From NCBI GenBank assembly GCA_033811195.1, contig JAPXOZ010000003.1:62001-126000 (forward strand): DNA of 64,000 bases, in the 5' to 3' direction. This DNA comes from Cacconaster sp033811195. GTDB lineage: Bacteria; Bacteroidota; Bacteroidia; Bacteroidales; UBA932. Every line of letters starts with the position of its first letter. The stretch's first letter is position 1. Made by a program: the position numbers and the translations under genes. A model generated the notes under the pieces. It searched no databases. It had not been told where the DNA came from and saw only the letters and a program-made list of their open reading frames with translations. Below are positions 26,857-37,300 of the stretch, one piece after another.

Positions 26857-27513
26857 ATGTCACTGATTATCGCCCCTTCGATGCTTTCTGCAGATTTTGC
26901 ACATCTGGCGGATGATATCCGGATGGTTAACGAGAGCGAAGCTGACTGGTTCCATCTGGATATAATGGATGGCCTCTTCGTGCCTAATATCTCCTATGGT
27001 TTTCCTGTTGTAAAGGCAATTGCTGCGCTTGCTGAAAAGCCTCTTGATGCCCACCTGATGATTATTAATCCTGACAGATATATAGACCGTTTTGCGGAAG
27101 CGGGAGTGAGTTGGCTCACTGTTCATTATGAGGCCTGTACGCATCTCCACAGAACGGTTCAGCATATAAAAAATGCCGGTATGAAGGCAGGTGTTGCCAT
27201 CAATCCCCATACTCCGGTATCTTGTCTTGAGGAGATTATCCCATATTGCGATTATATATTGGTGATGGCTGTCAATCCCGGGTTCGGAGGCCAGTCATTT
27301 ATACCGACTACGGTGAACAAGGTGACAAAACTCTATGCCATGACTGCCAAGTTAAACCCTGATTGTATTATAGAGGTGGATGGTGGGGTCAATGATGCCA
27401 ATATAGCCTCTCTGGCTGTCGCTGGAGCGAAAGCCTTTGTAGCGGGTCATTCTGTTTTCTCGGCAAAAGACCCTTCCGCTATGATTACTAAATTACGTAA
27501 CCAATCTCTTTAA
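26857..27513 (+). CDS. rpe: Ribulose-phosphate 3-epimerase
   Basis: Rpe interconverts ribulose-5-P and xylulose-5-P in the pentose phosphate pathway. The 218-residue TIM barrel shows IAPSMLSADFA at the N-terminus, the metal site HLDIMDGLFVPN, DAHLMI, VNPGFGGQ and VDGGVND, all in order. Ten bases separate it from pepD. The last 26 bases overlap the convergent birA, the largest of five tail overlaps in the window. Confidence 0.96.
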   Translation: MSLIIAPSMLSADFAHLADDIRMVNESEADWFHLDIMDGLFVPNISYGFPVVKAIAALAEKPLDAHLMIINPDRYIDRFAEAGVSWLTVHYEACTHLHRTVQHIKNAGMKAGVAINPHTPVSCLEEIIPYCDYILVMAVNPGFGGQSFIPTTVNKVTKLYAMTAKLNPDCIIEVDGGVNDANIASLAVAGAKAFVAGHSVFSAKDPSAMITKLRNQSL

Positions 27514-28228
27514 AGGCATAGGACCTGATCTCTCCGTCAGATGTTTCTACCTTTAGACGTGCTTGGCTATCCAGGCCGATAATACTTGCTTCAAAACTAT
27601 CTCCGGTGGCGCAATCAATATAGTTGTGGTATTCCCCTCTGCGATAAAGAAACGTAAGATAATCATTTTCGAGTTCTTGTGCCTTTCCTGAAATAGCTTT
27701 GACGTAGCGTTCGGCAATAGATGAGACAATATTGGGGAGCTCCCGCCGTATATCATATTCTTTGCCGGTTAGAAGTTTTAGGGAGGTAGGATTTGGCGCA
27801 CTTGAGTCAAATTTTTCTTGATTGATGTTGATGCCGATGCCGGCGATACTGTATGCCAATTTGTCACATGAAATACCATTTTCAATGAGGATGCCACTTA
27901 TCTTCAGATCCTTATAATAGATATCATTAGGCCATTTGATACGGCACTCCACACCCTTTTCAGCCAAGTAGTCAACAATACCCAGAGCTACAGCTTCCGA
28001 TATGACAAATTGATCTTTCGCTGCAATGTCCTCAGGTTTGAAAAGTATTGAGAATGTGAGGTTTTCGCCTCTTTTACTTTCCCATCGGTTTCCTCTTTGA
28101 CCTCTTCCGGCTGTCTGAAAATAGGCTGCATAGACAGTGAGGTTCTCAAGGTTGTGGCGATCATTTTGCAATTGTGTATTGGTGGAATCTGTCTCTTCAA
28201 ACCATTTAATGTTGAGTGTGCCGATCAT
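27488..28228 (-). CDS. birA: Biotin--[acetyl-CoA-carboxylase] ligase (monofunctional)
   Basis: BirA attaches biotin to carboxylase carrier domains. The 246-residue protein holds the catalytic GRGQRGNRWES loop, KWPNDIYY and a GIGIN motif, plus a short C-terminal SH3-like domain. The N-terminal helix-turn-helix of E. coli BirA is absent, so it should not act as a repressor. It starts 71 bases from rsfS on the other strand and converges with rpe. Confidence 0.92.
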   Translation of the reverse strand: MIGTLNIKWFEETDSTNTQLQNDRHNLENLTVYAAYFQTAGRGQRGNRWESKRGENLTFSILFKPEDIAAKDQFVISEAVALGIVDYLAEKGVECRIKWPNDIYYKDLKISGILIENGISCDKLAYSIAGIGININQEKFDSSAPNPTSLKLLTGKEYDIRRELPNIVSSIAERYVKAISGKAQELENDYLTFLYRRGEYHNYIDCATGDSFEASIIGLDSQARLKVETSDGEIRSYAFKEIGYVI

Positions 28229-28299
28229 AAATCTCTTTATTATTATAGGTTGGCTAAAAATTTGCAGTATATTTGTCGCACCAAGTTAGTAATTTTCAA

Positions 28300-28692
28300 A
28301 TGAAGAAAACCAAAGAAGTTAATAAAAGCGAGATTGAGACCAATCTCAATGATATAAATGTCATAGCCGATGCTATGATGGAGAAGAAGGGTAAAGATGT
28401 AATTTCCCTCGACCTGAGGCGTATCAACACTGCATTTACCGACCATTTTGTAATTTGTAATGCCGATTCTCCCATCCAGGTTGTTGCTATAAGCGACCAT
28501 ATTGAGGAGATGTTGGAGAAAAAATCGGACAGACCTGCAGTCAGGAAGCAGGGTAGGGAAAATGGCTTTTGGATTATTCTCGATTATACAGATATTGTTG
28601 TCCACATTTTCAAGACAGAGCAGAGATTGTTTTACCGACTGGAGGATCTTTGGGCTGATGCTGTGAAAACTGTTTATGAGGAGGAGGTTTGA
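28300..28692 (+). CDS. rsfS: Ribosomal silencing factor RsfS
   Basis: RsfS binds ribosomal protein L14 and blocks subunit joining when nutrients are low. The 130-residue protein contains the typical AMMEKKGKDVISLDLR, FVICNADSPIQV and WIILDYTDIVVHIF segments of the Oligomerisation/Iojap family. ATG 28300 is chosen since the earlier TTG at 28273 lies in the TATATTTG promoter box (28268-28275). It is followed after one base by ftsH, whose start region overlaps the end of this gene's coding context, so the pair is coupled. Confidence 0.93.
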   Translation: MKKTKEVNKSEIETNLNDINVIADAMMEKKGKDVISLDLRRINTAFTDHFVICNADSPIQVVAISDHIEEMLEKKSDRPAVRKQGRENGFWIILDYTDIVVHIFKTEQRLFYRLEDLWADAVKTVYEEEV

Positions 28693-28693
28693 T

Positions 28694-30646
28694 ATGGCTA
28701 ATAAAACACGTAATACGCGCAATATAGGTAGCGGTAAACCCGGAAAGAGAAAAGCACCCAACTGGCTTTTCTGGTTTTATATTCTGCTTTTTGTGGGATT
28801 GGGTTATATGTTTCTCACAAGCAGCGGAGTTGAACCCATCAAGAAGGAATGGATTGAAGTAAAGGAAAATATTCTTCCCAGCGGAGATATAGATAAGGTA
28901 GTATATATTCGCAATGAGCGCAGAGGTGATATCTATATATCCAAGGATAGTATTTCCCAGTACAAAAATATTTTTGGAGGCAAGGAGCCAAAGTCTGGTC
29001 CCCATTTCTATTTCCTCGTTTCCGATAAATTTGATGCTGAGGTGGAACTTGAGGCAGCAAGAGAGTCACTCTCAGAGGGACGTAAGTTTGATGTGGTGGT
29101 GGATGAGAAACACAACTACTGGAGCAGAGCTCTGGAATGGCTGATGTTTCCCTTGCTTTTCATTCTAATGTGGTTCTTGATTTTCCGTCCGATGCGCAGC
29201 AACATGGGAGGTGGAGCGGGTGGCGGCATCTTTAATGTTGGAAAATCACAAGCCAAACTCTACGAAAAGGAAAATAATATTAAGATTACCTTTAAAGATG
29301 TCGCAGGTCTGCAAGAGGCAAAAGTTGAAATAATGGAGATTGTGGATTTCCTCAAAAATCCCAAGAAATATACGGCCTTGGGTGGAAAGATTCCCAAAGG
29401 AGTGCTTCTTGTAGGTCCTCCGGGCACCGGAAAGACCCTTCTTGCCAAAGCTGTGGCAGGTGAAGCAAATGTTCCTTTCTTCTCACTTTCAGGCTCTGAC
29501 TTCGTCGAAATGTTTGTCGGTGTAGGAGCATCAAGAGTACGTGACCTCTTTAAACAGGCAAAGGAAAAGGCACCATGTATTGTATTTATAGATGAAATCG
29601 ATGCTGTGGGTCGTGCCAGGAGCAAAAATATAGGTTACTCATCAAATGACGAACGCGAGAACACTCTCAACCAGCTTCTTACCGAAATGGATGGCTTCGG
29701 TTCCAATTCCGGAGTCATAATCCTCGCTGCCACTAACAGGCCGGATATTCTCGACAATGCTTTGATGAGGGCAGGTCGTTTTGACCGTCAGATACACTTG
29801 GATCTTCCGGAACTCAAGGAACGTCTTGAGATTTTCAAAGTGCATTTACGCAATCTTAAGCTGGTCAGTGGTTTTGATATAGACTTTCTTGCAAAGCAAA
29901 CTCCCGGTTTTTCCGGTGCCGACATTGCTAACGTTTGTAACGAAGCAGCTCTGATTGCTGCTAGAAAAAACAAGGATTTTATCGAAAGAGAGGATTTCCT
30001 TGACGCAATTGACAGGATAGTCGGTGGTTTGGAGCGCAAGAGTAAAATCATTTCTCCCGAGGAAAAACGTACCATTGCATACCATGAGGCTGGACACGCC
30101 ACCGTAAGTTGGCTATTACCCAATGCCAATCCTCTGCTTAAAGTGACCATTATCCCTCGCGGACAATCACTTGGAGCAGCTTGGTATCTACCTGACGAGC
30201 GTCATCTCACAACTAAAGAACAACTGAAGGATGAAATGGCCAGCACCATCGGAGGTCGTGTAGCTGAAGAGATCGTAAATGGAAAAATCTCTACCGGTGC
30301 GCTCTCGGATCTGGAGAAGCTAAGCAAACAGGCTTACGCAATGGTAACCTACTTTGGTATGAGTGATAAAGTGGGTAATGTCTCCTTCTACGACTCCAGC
30401 GGAAGAGCTGAAATAGCTCTTTCCAAGCCATATAGTGAAAAGACTGCGGAACTCATCGACTCTGAGGTTAAGAAACTTATTGATGAAGCTCACAAGACAG
30501 CAACCCGCATACTCACTGAAAATCGTGAAGGCTTTGAGCAACTCGCACAACTTCTTCTGGAGAAAGAAGTTATCTTCTCCGAGGATCTTGAAAAGATATT
30601 TGGTCCCCGTAAAGGAGGGAAGGATCCCAATAAACTGTTTGATTAG
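28694..30646 (+). CDS. ftsH: ATP-dependent zinc metalloprotease FtsH
   Basis: FtsH is the membrane-anchored AAA+ protease that degrades unstable membrane and regulatory proteins. The 650-residue protein has two N-terminal membrane segments flanking a small periplasmic domain, Walker A VGPPGTGKTLLAKA, Walker B IVFIDEID, an SRH segment ending MRAGRFDRQ, and the zinc site HEAGHA. A GAGGG-rich linker follows the second membrane segment. ATG 28694 is preferred over an ATG six codons earlier; a GAGGAGG stretch sits about 8 bases upstream, one of the few Shine-Dalgarno-like sequences here. cdsA and psd follow in the same unit. Confidence 0.96.
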   Translation: MANKTRNTRNIGSGKPGKRKAPNWLFWFYILLFVGLGYMFLTSSGVEPIKKEWIEVKENILPSGDIDKVVYIRNERRGDIYISKDSISQYKNIFGGKEPKSGPHFYFLVSDKFDAEVELEAARESLSEGRKFDVVVDEKHNYWSRALEWLMFPLLFILMWFLIFRPMRSNMGGGAGGGIFNVGKSQAKLYEKENNIKITFKDVAGLQEAKVEIMEIVDFLKNPKKYTALGGKIPKGVLLVGPPGTGKTLLAKAVAGEANVPFFSLSGSDFVEMFVGVGASRVRDLFKQAKEKAPCIVFIDEIDAVGRARSKNIGYSSNDERENTLNQLLTEMDGFGSNSGVIILAATNRPDILDNALMRAGRFDRQIHLDLPELKERLEIFKVHLRNLKLVSGFDIDFLAKQTPGFSGADIANVCNEAALIAARKNKDFIEREDFLDAIDRIVGGLERKSKIISPEEKRTIAYHEAGHATVSWLLPNANPLLKVTIIPRGQSLGAAWYLPDERHLTTKEQLKDEMASTIGGRVAEEIVNGKISTGALSDLEKLSKQAYAMVTYFGMSDKVGNVSFYDSSGRAEIALSKPYSEKTAELIDSEVKKLIDEAHKTATRILTENREGFEQLAQLLLEKEVIFSEDLEKIFGPRKGGKDPNKLFD

Positions 30647-30649
30647 TCT

Positions 30650-31531
30650 ATGAGTTCCCTGTCAAAGCGCATCGTAAGCGGCATCATCTTTTTTATAGTA
30701 GTCGCAGGAGCACTGATCTGCAGTTGTACTTTTCTCCCCCTAATGGTGGCCATAGGAGTGTTGATGATGGGTGAATACTACTCTATGACTCTCGGTAAGC
30801 GCTTTTTCATAGAGCAGGTATTTATGATGATCGCTGCGACTTTGGCATTTGTGCTCTCCTTCCTTACATTTAAAATAGACCTTAACTCCAAATACTTGCT
30901 ATTGGTATTGATACCTTTGATCGCAACCTGCATCTCTTTCATTTATACTTCGACGAGAGATTTACGCAGATGTGAGACTGATGGAGGAGTATCTCATGAC
31001 ACGGTTAGTAGTATAGCGCATCTGATGATGCCGGCACTCTATATTGTCTCTCCATTGCTACTTGCACAGTTCCTTGTGTTTGGTGAGGGTGGTCTTTACA
31101 CGCCATGGTTATTCCTGAGCGTTTTGATACTGATCTGGCTCAATGATGTCGGAGCATATATGTTCGGAATGCTGCTAGGTCAGCGTAAAAGCAGTTGTAA
31201 GCTCTTTCCGAGTGTTTCGCCAAAGAAGTCCTGGGCCGGATTTTTAGGAGGTACGCTTATAACCTTTGCAGTTGCAATCCTGCTCTATCTTGTAACCCGC
31301 AACTTGTCGCTTTTGCATATTTCCTGGTGGCATTGGCTGGTGATGGCGGCTATTGTCCTGGTTTTCGGTCTCTTTGGAGACCTGTTTGAGTCTTTGCTAA
31401 AGAGGGCTTGCAATGTCAAGGATTCAGGCAATATAATGCCGGGTCACGGAGGTCTTTTGGACCGTTTTGATGCAACTTTATTTGTCATACCTGTTATTGT
31501 GCTCTATCTCAAACTCGTTTGTGTTATTTGA
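30650..31531 (+). CDS. cdsA: Phosphatidate cytidylyltransferase
   Basis: CdsA makes CDP-diacylglycerol, the precursor of phosphatidylethanolamine and other phospholipids. The 293-residue membrane protein has about eight hydrophobic segments and the family signature near its end (LKRACNVKDSGNIMPGHGG, followed by LDRFDA). It lies 3 bases after ftsH and 37 bases before psd, so the two phospholipid genes are grouped in one unit with the protease. Confidence 0.94.
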   Translation: MSSLSKRIVSGIIFFIVVAGALICSCTFLPLMVAIGVLMMGEYYSMTLGKRFFIEQVFMMIAATLAFVLSFLTFKIDLNSKYLLLVLIPLIATCISFIYTSTRDLRRCETDGGVSHDTVSSIAHLMMPALYIVSPLLLAQFLVFGEGGLYTPWLFLSVLILIWLNDVGAYMFGMLLGQRKSSCKLFPSVSPKKSWAGFLGGTLITFAVAILLYLVTRNLSLLHISWWHWLVMAAIVLVFGLFGDLFESLLKRACNVKDSGNIMPGHGGLLDRFDATLFVIPVIVLYLKLVCVI

Positions 31532-31568
31532 GCGGATTTAATATCTTTGGGTTCAAATTAATCCATAA

Positions 31569-32225
31569 ATGAGAATACACAAAGAAGGCCATACTATCAT
31601 ATTCGTCAATTTCCTAATCTGGGCAGTTATTGTCGTACTCTGTTTCGTTTTTTGTAAAAATGCGGTAGTAAATTGGACTGTGGTGGGTGTAGCACTCTTT
31701 ATGTCGCTCTTCATGATGTGGTTTTTCAGGGTTCCCCTTCGAGAGGCGATTATCGATGATTCGCTGGTTATTTCTCCGGGAGATGGTAAAGTGGTCAATG
31801 TTAAAGAGGTTGAAGAGAATGAGTATTTTGGTGAAAAATGCCTCTGTATCTCAATTTTCCTTACCTTTTTCAATGTTCATATCACATGGTTTCCTGTAGG
31901 GGGTGTTGTGAAGTATTACAAATATCATCCCGGCAAATATATCTTCGCTTTCCATTCCAAGGCTTCTGAAAAAAATGAACGTACAACCATTGCCATTCGT
32001 ACATATTCAGGCAATGAAGTGATGTTTCGTCAGATTGCAGGTATTGTAGCCAGACGAGTTGTCTGCTATGCAAAAGAGAATGAGCATTTTGGCCAAACTT
32101 CAGAGGCCGGTTTTATCAAATTCGGTTCCAGGCTTGATGTCTTCCTCCCTCTAGGTACTAAGATCCTTGTTAAAAAAGGGGACAAAGTTTCCGGTCAGAC
32201 CTCAGTCTTAGCCAAGTTCACTTAA
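31569..32225 (+). CDS. psd: Phosphatidylserine decarboxylase proenzyme
   Basis: Psd converts phosphatidylserine to phosphatidylethanolamine. The 218-residue form is the short, archaeal-like type found in Bacteroidetes. Two N-terminal hydrophobic segments are followed by VISPGDGKV and the FNVHITWFPVGG segment. The self-cleavage site GSR occurs in FGSRLDVFLP, where the Ser becomes the pyruvoyl group. pssA is not in the window. Its TAA stop is followed directly by TAG and a heptamer element. Confidence 0.93.
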   Translation: MRIHKEGHTIIFVNFLIWAVIVVLCFVFCKNAVVNWTVVGVALFMSLFMMWFFRVPLREAIIDDSLVISPGDGKVVNVKEVEENEYFGEKCLCISIFLTFFNVHITWFPVGGVVKYYKYHPGKYIFAFHSKASEKNERTTIAIRTYSGNEVMFRQIAGIVARRVVCYAKENEHFGQTSEAGFIKFGSRLDVFLPLGTKILVKKGDKVSGQTSVLAKFT

Positions 32226-32458
32226 TAGTTCTGAGTTTCGAGTTTTGAGTTTTTAGTATCGCAAGGTACGTGTTGCGGAGTACGTGTTACGAGGTGCGGG
32301 GTTATTGTGTGAGAAATATGTGAATAAAATAATAATGGACAGAAGCTATTTAGGCCCTGTCCATTATTGTGTCTATCAAGCAGGATGCCTCCAAAGCTTG
32401 ATCTGTTATATTGATTTATTCATCTTAAACCCGCAACCCGCAACGCGCATCTCGCACC
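32226..32458. repeat. Composite heptamer element between psd and susD
   Basis: A left G/T arm of about twelve 7-base units (TTCTGAG, TTTCGAG, TTTTGAG, TTTTTAG, then TGTTGCG, GAGTACG, TGTTACG types) runs from 32228 to about 32312. A core of about 115 bases with two hairpins follows. A right arm of inverted units (AACCCGC, AACCCGC, AACGCGC, ATCTCGC) occupies 32430-32458. The arms are roughly complementary. The element ends at the bidirectional terminator before susD. Confidence 0.8.
32331..32402. other. Twin hairpins in the core of the heptamer element
   Basis: Hairpin 1 is a perfect 12-bp stem, AATAATGGACAG (32331-32342) against CTGTCCATTATT (32357-32368), with a 14-base loop. Hairpin 2 is a 7-bp stem, ATCAAGC (32375-32381) against GCTTGAT (32396-32402). 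Neither is followed by a T-run. They could be part of a transcribed structured RNA or of a small mobile element. Confidence 0.6.
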
Positions 32459-32490
32459 AAAAAAAATCACCCGTGAGGGTGATTTTTTAA
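32459..32490. terminator. Bidirectional terminator between psd and susD
   Basis: AAAAAATCACCC (32461-32472), a GTGA tetraloop and GGGTGATTTTTT (32477-32488) make a perfect 12-bp stem with A and T tracts on both sides. It lies one base from the susD stop codon and can end both the susC-susD transcript and rightward transcription from psd. Confidence 0.9.
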
Positions 32491-32491
32491 A

Positions 32492-34342
32492 TTACTGTTG
32501 ATTGGAGTCCCACCATACTGGAATAGTCCATACATCGTCTACCGTGTTCCACATGGGTTTAGTCATATCTGCTCCCGGAACCTTTTCTCCAATTGCCTGG
32601 AGGTTGGTCTTATTGTAGTTGTACTCATGTGAAGAGTGCATCCAGCGACGAAGATGCTTGCCCATAGGAATAGCCTTGAGAGCACCTGCGCTAACGTCAT
32701 GGTAAGCAGGAATACCCCAGTTGAGGAAGAGTTTGGTGTCAAAGTCATAACGACGCATATCGTTCCAGATTTCAACCGAGAAATGCAATGCAAGACGTTT
32801 CTGGGTCAGAATCTTACCGAGTGTAAGATCTCCTGCTGTGCCGATACCTTTATTGAGGAAATTATTAATTTCAGCTGCAGTCATAGGTACGAATGAGGGA
32901 CAATCGAGCAGACCCGGATCTTCTGCAACCCACTGATTGAGTTTGATGTTCATCTGATCAAAAGATGCCTTCACACCCTCTTTGTAAGCTGCGAATGCTC
33001 CACTCTTGTCTCCCTTATTGAATAGTACTTCAGCTTTGATAAAGCAGGCTTCTGCATAGGATCCCATATAGGTCGGAGACGAAACTCTTGTGTAGAATGT
33101 ACCTGATTCGCGAGAGCCGTCAACAGTCTTTCCAGCTCTTCTATATAGAAGGTCAGGGTTGGCTGCATAGCCCTTTGATGAAGAAGTAGCCTCTACATAA
33201 TAGATGTCATTAGCACGTGCGGGGTTGTCACTTTGGATATACCATCCGCTGGTAGTACTGTAATTGGCACGGAGAGGACCACCCTGGAAGATAGGACAGT
33301 TCCCTGTCGTCATATCAACACCACGTGAGCGGCGCCAGTTCCCTGACCATTTCACATCAGCAGGAGGATTCGGTTTGGGATTTGCGTCATAAGCCCAAGG
33401 GAGAATCCTGTCAGCGCGGGGGTCTTCAACGCCGTAGCCGGCAAAATTGGTGAGATTGTCAAACAACATCTTGGTAGGCATATAACCACTATTCATACCA
33501 CTTACAGAGTAGAGAGGTGAGTAATCCACCGGCTCATTCCATCCGAGTACGTCGTGTGTTGTGCTGTTGTTGTCGGTATGGAAAATCACCATGTCGTCAT
33601 TTATGCTCTGGGGACCCTTAGCAAGTGCGTCTAGGATAGCTTGAGAGTCAAATTTGCCCTCTTTGTAGCTTCCTGCACCCTTCTTTATGAGTTTGTTAAT
33701 GAAGCGTGCTTTAAGCAAGTTGCCCCATTTGATCCATTTCTGAGGATCACCGTTGCCCCAGTAGTCGCCAAGCGCGAGAGCAGGGGTAGTTGGGGCTTGA
33801 GATTTGGCCATAAGCTCCAGACCCTCATCGAGTTCCTGGAGACATCCGAGATAAATGGTTTTGCCGTCATCATATTCGGGGGTGGCATTCTCGCCTAACG
33901 CATCCGTATAGGGCATTTCACCATATAGGTCGGTCATCATCATGAAACCGTATGCACGAATAATCTTGAAAGCACCCATGTAGTGCCATGCTTCAGCCTC
34001 TTCGGCTCTTTTGTAGAGGTCGTTGAGGTTGCAGGCTGCACCCACAAACCACCACTGGTAGGGAGTAGTTGAAACACCTCCTACTGGATACCAGATTGAC
34101 ATGTTGAAGTAGGTACCACCGCCATTGTGTCTTGTCCAGTCACCCATTGACATACTTGTACGCCATGCAGCAAACTGCTGAGCATGATTAGTATAGAACT
34201 CAATATGCGCAAGACGATTCTGGAACAAAGCACTCTCTGATGAAGGATTATCAGGGTCGGTGTTCACATTAAGCCACTCATTGCAGGATGCGAGGAGCAT
34301 CACTAAGAGGAGTGACATTATTATTGATTTCAAATATTTCAT
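32492..34342 (-). CDS. SusD/RagB-family surface nutrient-binding lipoprotein
   Basis: This is a 616-residue surface lipoprotein that caps the SusC channel and binds its ligand. The signal peptide ends in a lipobox with Cys20 (LLASCNEW). The N-terminal TPR region has the SusD-like YGFMMMTDLYGEMPYTDAL, and the end FSVEIWNDMRRYDFD matches the family C-terminal motif. ATG 34342 (KYLKS) is preferred; another ATG at 34363 adds seven residues. It follows susC by about 30 bases. No glycosidase, sulfatase or anti-sigma gene is adjacent, so the ligand is unknown; peptides or glycans are both possible. Confidence 0.92.
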   Translation of the reverse strand: MKYLKSIIMSLLLVMLLASCNEWLNVNTDPDNPSSESALFQNRLAHIEFYTNHAQQFAAWRTSMSMGDWTRHNGGGTYFNMSIWYPVGGVSTTPYQWWFVGAACNLNDLYKRAEEAEAWHYMGAFKIIRAYGFMMMTDLYGEMPYTDALGENATPEYDDGKTIYLGCLQELDEGLELMAKSQAPTTPALALGDYWGNGDPQKWIKWGNLLKARFINKLIKKGAGSYKEGKFDSQAILDALAKGPQSINDDMVIFHTDNNSTTHDVLGWNEPVDYSPLYSVSGMNSGYMPTKMLFDNLTNFAGYGVEDPRADRILPWAYDANPKPNPPADVKWSGNWRRSRGVDMTTGNCPIFQGGPLRANYSTTSGWYIQSDNPARANDIYYVEATSSSKGYAANPDLLYRRAGKTVDGSRESGTFYTRVSSPTYMGSYAEACFIKAEVLFNKGDKSGAFAAYKEGVKASFDQMNIKLNQWVAEDPGLLDCPSFVPMTAAEINNFLNKGIGTAGDLTLGKILTQKRLALHFSVEIWNDMRRYDFDTKLFLNWGIPAYHDVSAGALKAIPMGKHLRRWMHSSHEYNYNKTNLQAIGEKVPGADMTKPMWNTVDDVWTIPVWWDSNQQ

Positions 34343-34373
34343 AATCTTACTGTTATTTATCATTGTCTATTTG

Positions 34374-37300
34374 TTAGAATGTCAAGTTTAGACCGAATGT
34401 CATACCTGATGTGGCAGGAACATCACAGTAAGCAAAACCCACTGACGAAGACCCACCGACACCTGCACCTGCAACAGCAACCTCAGGATCTCCCTTGTAG
34501 TTGGTAAAGAGAAGAAGGTTGTTTGCAGAGAGTGATAAGGAAGCACGTTTGATAAAGCCTGTTTTTTCCATCCACTTCTTAGGGAACTCGTATGCTACGG
34601 AGAGTGCACGGAGTCTTAAGAGGTTGACTTTAGTAATATAATTTGCAGCCTCTTGAGTATAGTAATTGGTATAGTAGTTCCTGATGATGTTCTGACCGCT
34701 CGTTGGAACACCATTGAAATCATAAACTTGATTCGGATCCCATGTGTTGCTTCTGGCCTCATACACAGGTTCATCTTCTCCATCTGCATTCTTGACAGTT
34801 CCAACCTGGAAGTCGCCATTAATAGTTAGAGGTTTGTTCCTGATATCAGCTGAGAATTGGCTGGTACCGGCCACATCCATTGCGTATTGTGTTCCGTTAA
34901 ATACATCACCGCCTACGCGGAATTCCCAAAGCATGTTGAATGTGAAGCCCTTCCAGTGGATGGTGTTGTTAAAACCTCCGGCGAAGGTTGCCTCACGGTT
35001 ACCAACTGCATAATAAGTGTTTGCTGCATAGGTAGGGAATCCGTTCTTGTCAACAATTACATTGCCTGCCTTATTGCGTGACCATTTGTAACCGGCAATA
35101 GCCATGAAGTCACCGCCGTTGTATGAGGCTGCCTTCGCGGGACCATACTGCACGTCGGTTACATACATTACATCAGTACCTGAGGGTAGGCCATCCATTG
35201 TGCCGCGGTTGCCGGCCATATTCAATGCCACATCCCATCTGAAGTTTCTGGTCTCTATCGGAGTACCGGAGATTGAGAGCTCCATACCCTTATTGTATAC
35301 GTTACCAGCGTTGATAGAGCAGAAGATATAACCCGTAGACTGAGGTCCGCGAGGGCTGAGAATCTGGTTGAATGAGTCGTTGGTGTAGTATGCGTAGTCA
35401 ATGTGGAGTCTGTTCTTGAAGAAACTCAATTCAATACCGATCTCGGTTGACTTTGTCATCTCAGGTTTCAAATAAGGGTTACCACGAGTCCAGGAGTTAC
35501 CCACACCCACGAGTTCGCCAAGATAAGTGCCTACAGGCCACAAAGCGGTAGCTGTCTCGTAAACGCCTGTATCCTTACCTACTTTTGCCCAAGAAACGCG
35601 TACTTTTCCGAATGATAAGATGCTGTCGTCCATCACATTCAAATCTTGGAGAAGTTGTGTAAAGACGAATGATCCGCTCACTGAGGGATAAAAGTAAGAA
35701 CGGCTATCTAAAGGAAGAGTGGAAGTCCAGTCGTTACGTCCGGTAACGGTCAAATAAACCATATTTCTCCAAGACGCGCGAGCCTCACCGAACACACCTA
35801 TAAGTCTCTTGAGAGATGAGCCATGTGAGAAGGCTTTGTTGTCGGTGGTAGTATTTGCGTATGAGAAGAAATCGGGAACCGAGAAGTTATAAGCCATTAG
35901 ATAGTCTGAATTTGTCTTGTACTGGTCGGTGGCTGCACCGAGCATTAGACCTACTTCGAAATCCCCAAATTTCTTGTTCATGTCGGAGATAATACTGTTT
36001 GTCATATACTCGTACTGCCTAGTATTGTCGGACATCATACCTTTCTGGAAGACCTGCTTAATAGCTGAGCCGGCAGCAATTCGTTTGGAATCGACTTGAG
36101 TATAACGGTCAATACCGATCTTGTAAGAGATGTTCCACCAGTCAGTGATATCAGCTCTCACATTGAGGTTACCTGTGAAACGGTCGGTATCGTCAAAAAT
36201 ATTGAACTTGTTGATAATCCAGTAGGGGTTATCACGGTCATCCCAAGGATCCTGACGATCAGCGAAGTGACGGAAACGAGTGCCATCTTCATTGAGATAT
36301 CTGCTCATATTGTCGGAGGGAGCCCAAGTGTAAACCGAATAGAGGGCACCTGTACCTGCCGAGCCATAGAGGCCTGCACCGGTAAGAGTTTTGTCCGTAT
36401 GAGCCTTTGAGTAAGCTGCACTTGCGCTGAATGTGAAGATACCGATCTTCTGGTCGCCATTGAAACGGAAGGTGTACTTTTTGTAACCTGTTGTAGGCAC
36501 GATACCATTCTGGTCAAATAAAGAACCGGAGAGATAGTAACTGCCCTGTTTGGTACCTCCGGAAACGCTAATGCTCTCGTCGAGGATCAGACCATTGTCA
36601 AAGAATGTACCCATGTTGTCATAGAAGACACCTCCTTCTTTACCCCATGAGTTATAGGAGTAGTCGTTGAAAACAGTACCGATATATTTCTTTGAAGAAT
36701 CGTACTGGTCCTCCATAAATCCCATAATATATTGGTTCTGGAACTTTGGAAGTGCCTTTGCCCATGAAGTAGAGAGCTTTGAACTGAAGTTAACCTCAAC
36801 GACACCCTCCTGACCGCGTTTGGTGGTGATAAGCACGACACCGTTAGCAGCACGCGAACCGTAAAGTGCGGAAGCGGCAGGGCCTTTGAGGACTGACATC
36901 GACTCGATATCCTCAGGATTGATGTCCATCACACGGTTAGAAGTTGTGGTGGCACTTCTGTAGGAACCGTCGAATGCTGAGTTACCGACAACTGTAGATG
37001 AGTTGTCATAGATGATACCGTCCACAACGAAGAGAGGCTGGTTGTCCTTGCCTTCTGATGCAGAAGTACCACCACGTAGAATAATTTGTGCGCCTGAACC
37101 GGCAGCACCTGAAGACTGGGTGATGTTAACACCGGCGATCTTTCCGGATAGGGAAGAGATAGGGTTAGCGGTCTTAATCTTCATCAGTTCTTCAGACTTT
37201 AGGTCCTCCACGGCGTATCCGAGAGATTTTCTCTCCTTCTTGATACCTAATGCTGTGACAACAGCATCTTCGAGCAATAATGCGTCGTCTTCGAGTACCA

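Noticed and set aside
27553..28761. Several minus-strand open frames over birA, rsfS and ftsH other than birA
   Set aside because: They lack family motifs and overlap well-supported genes.
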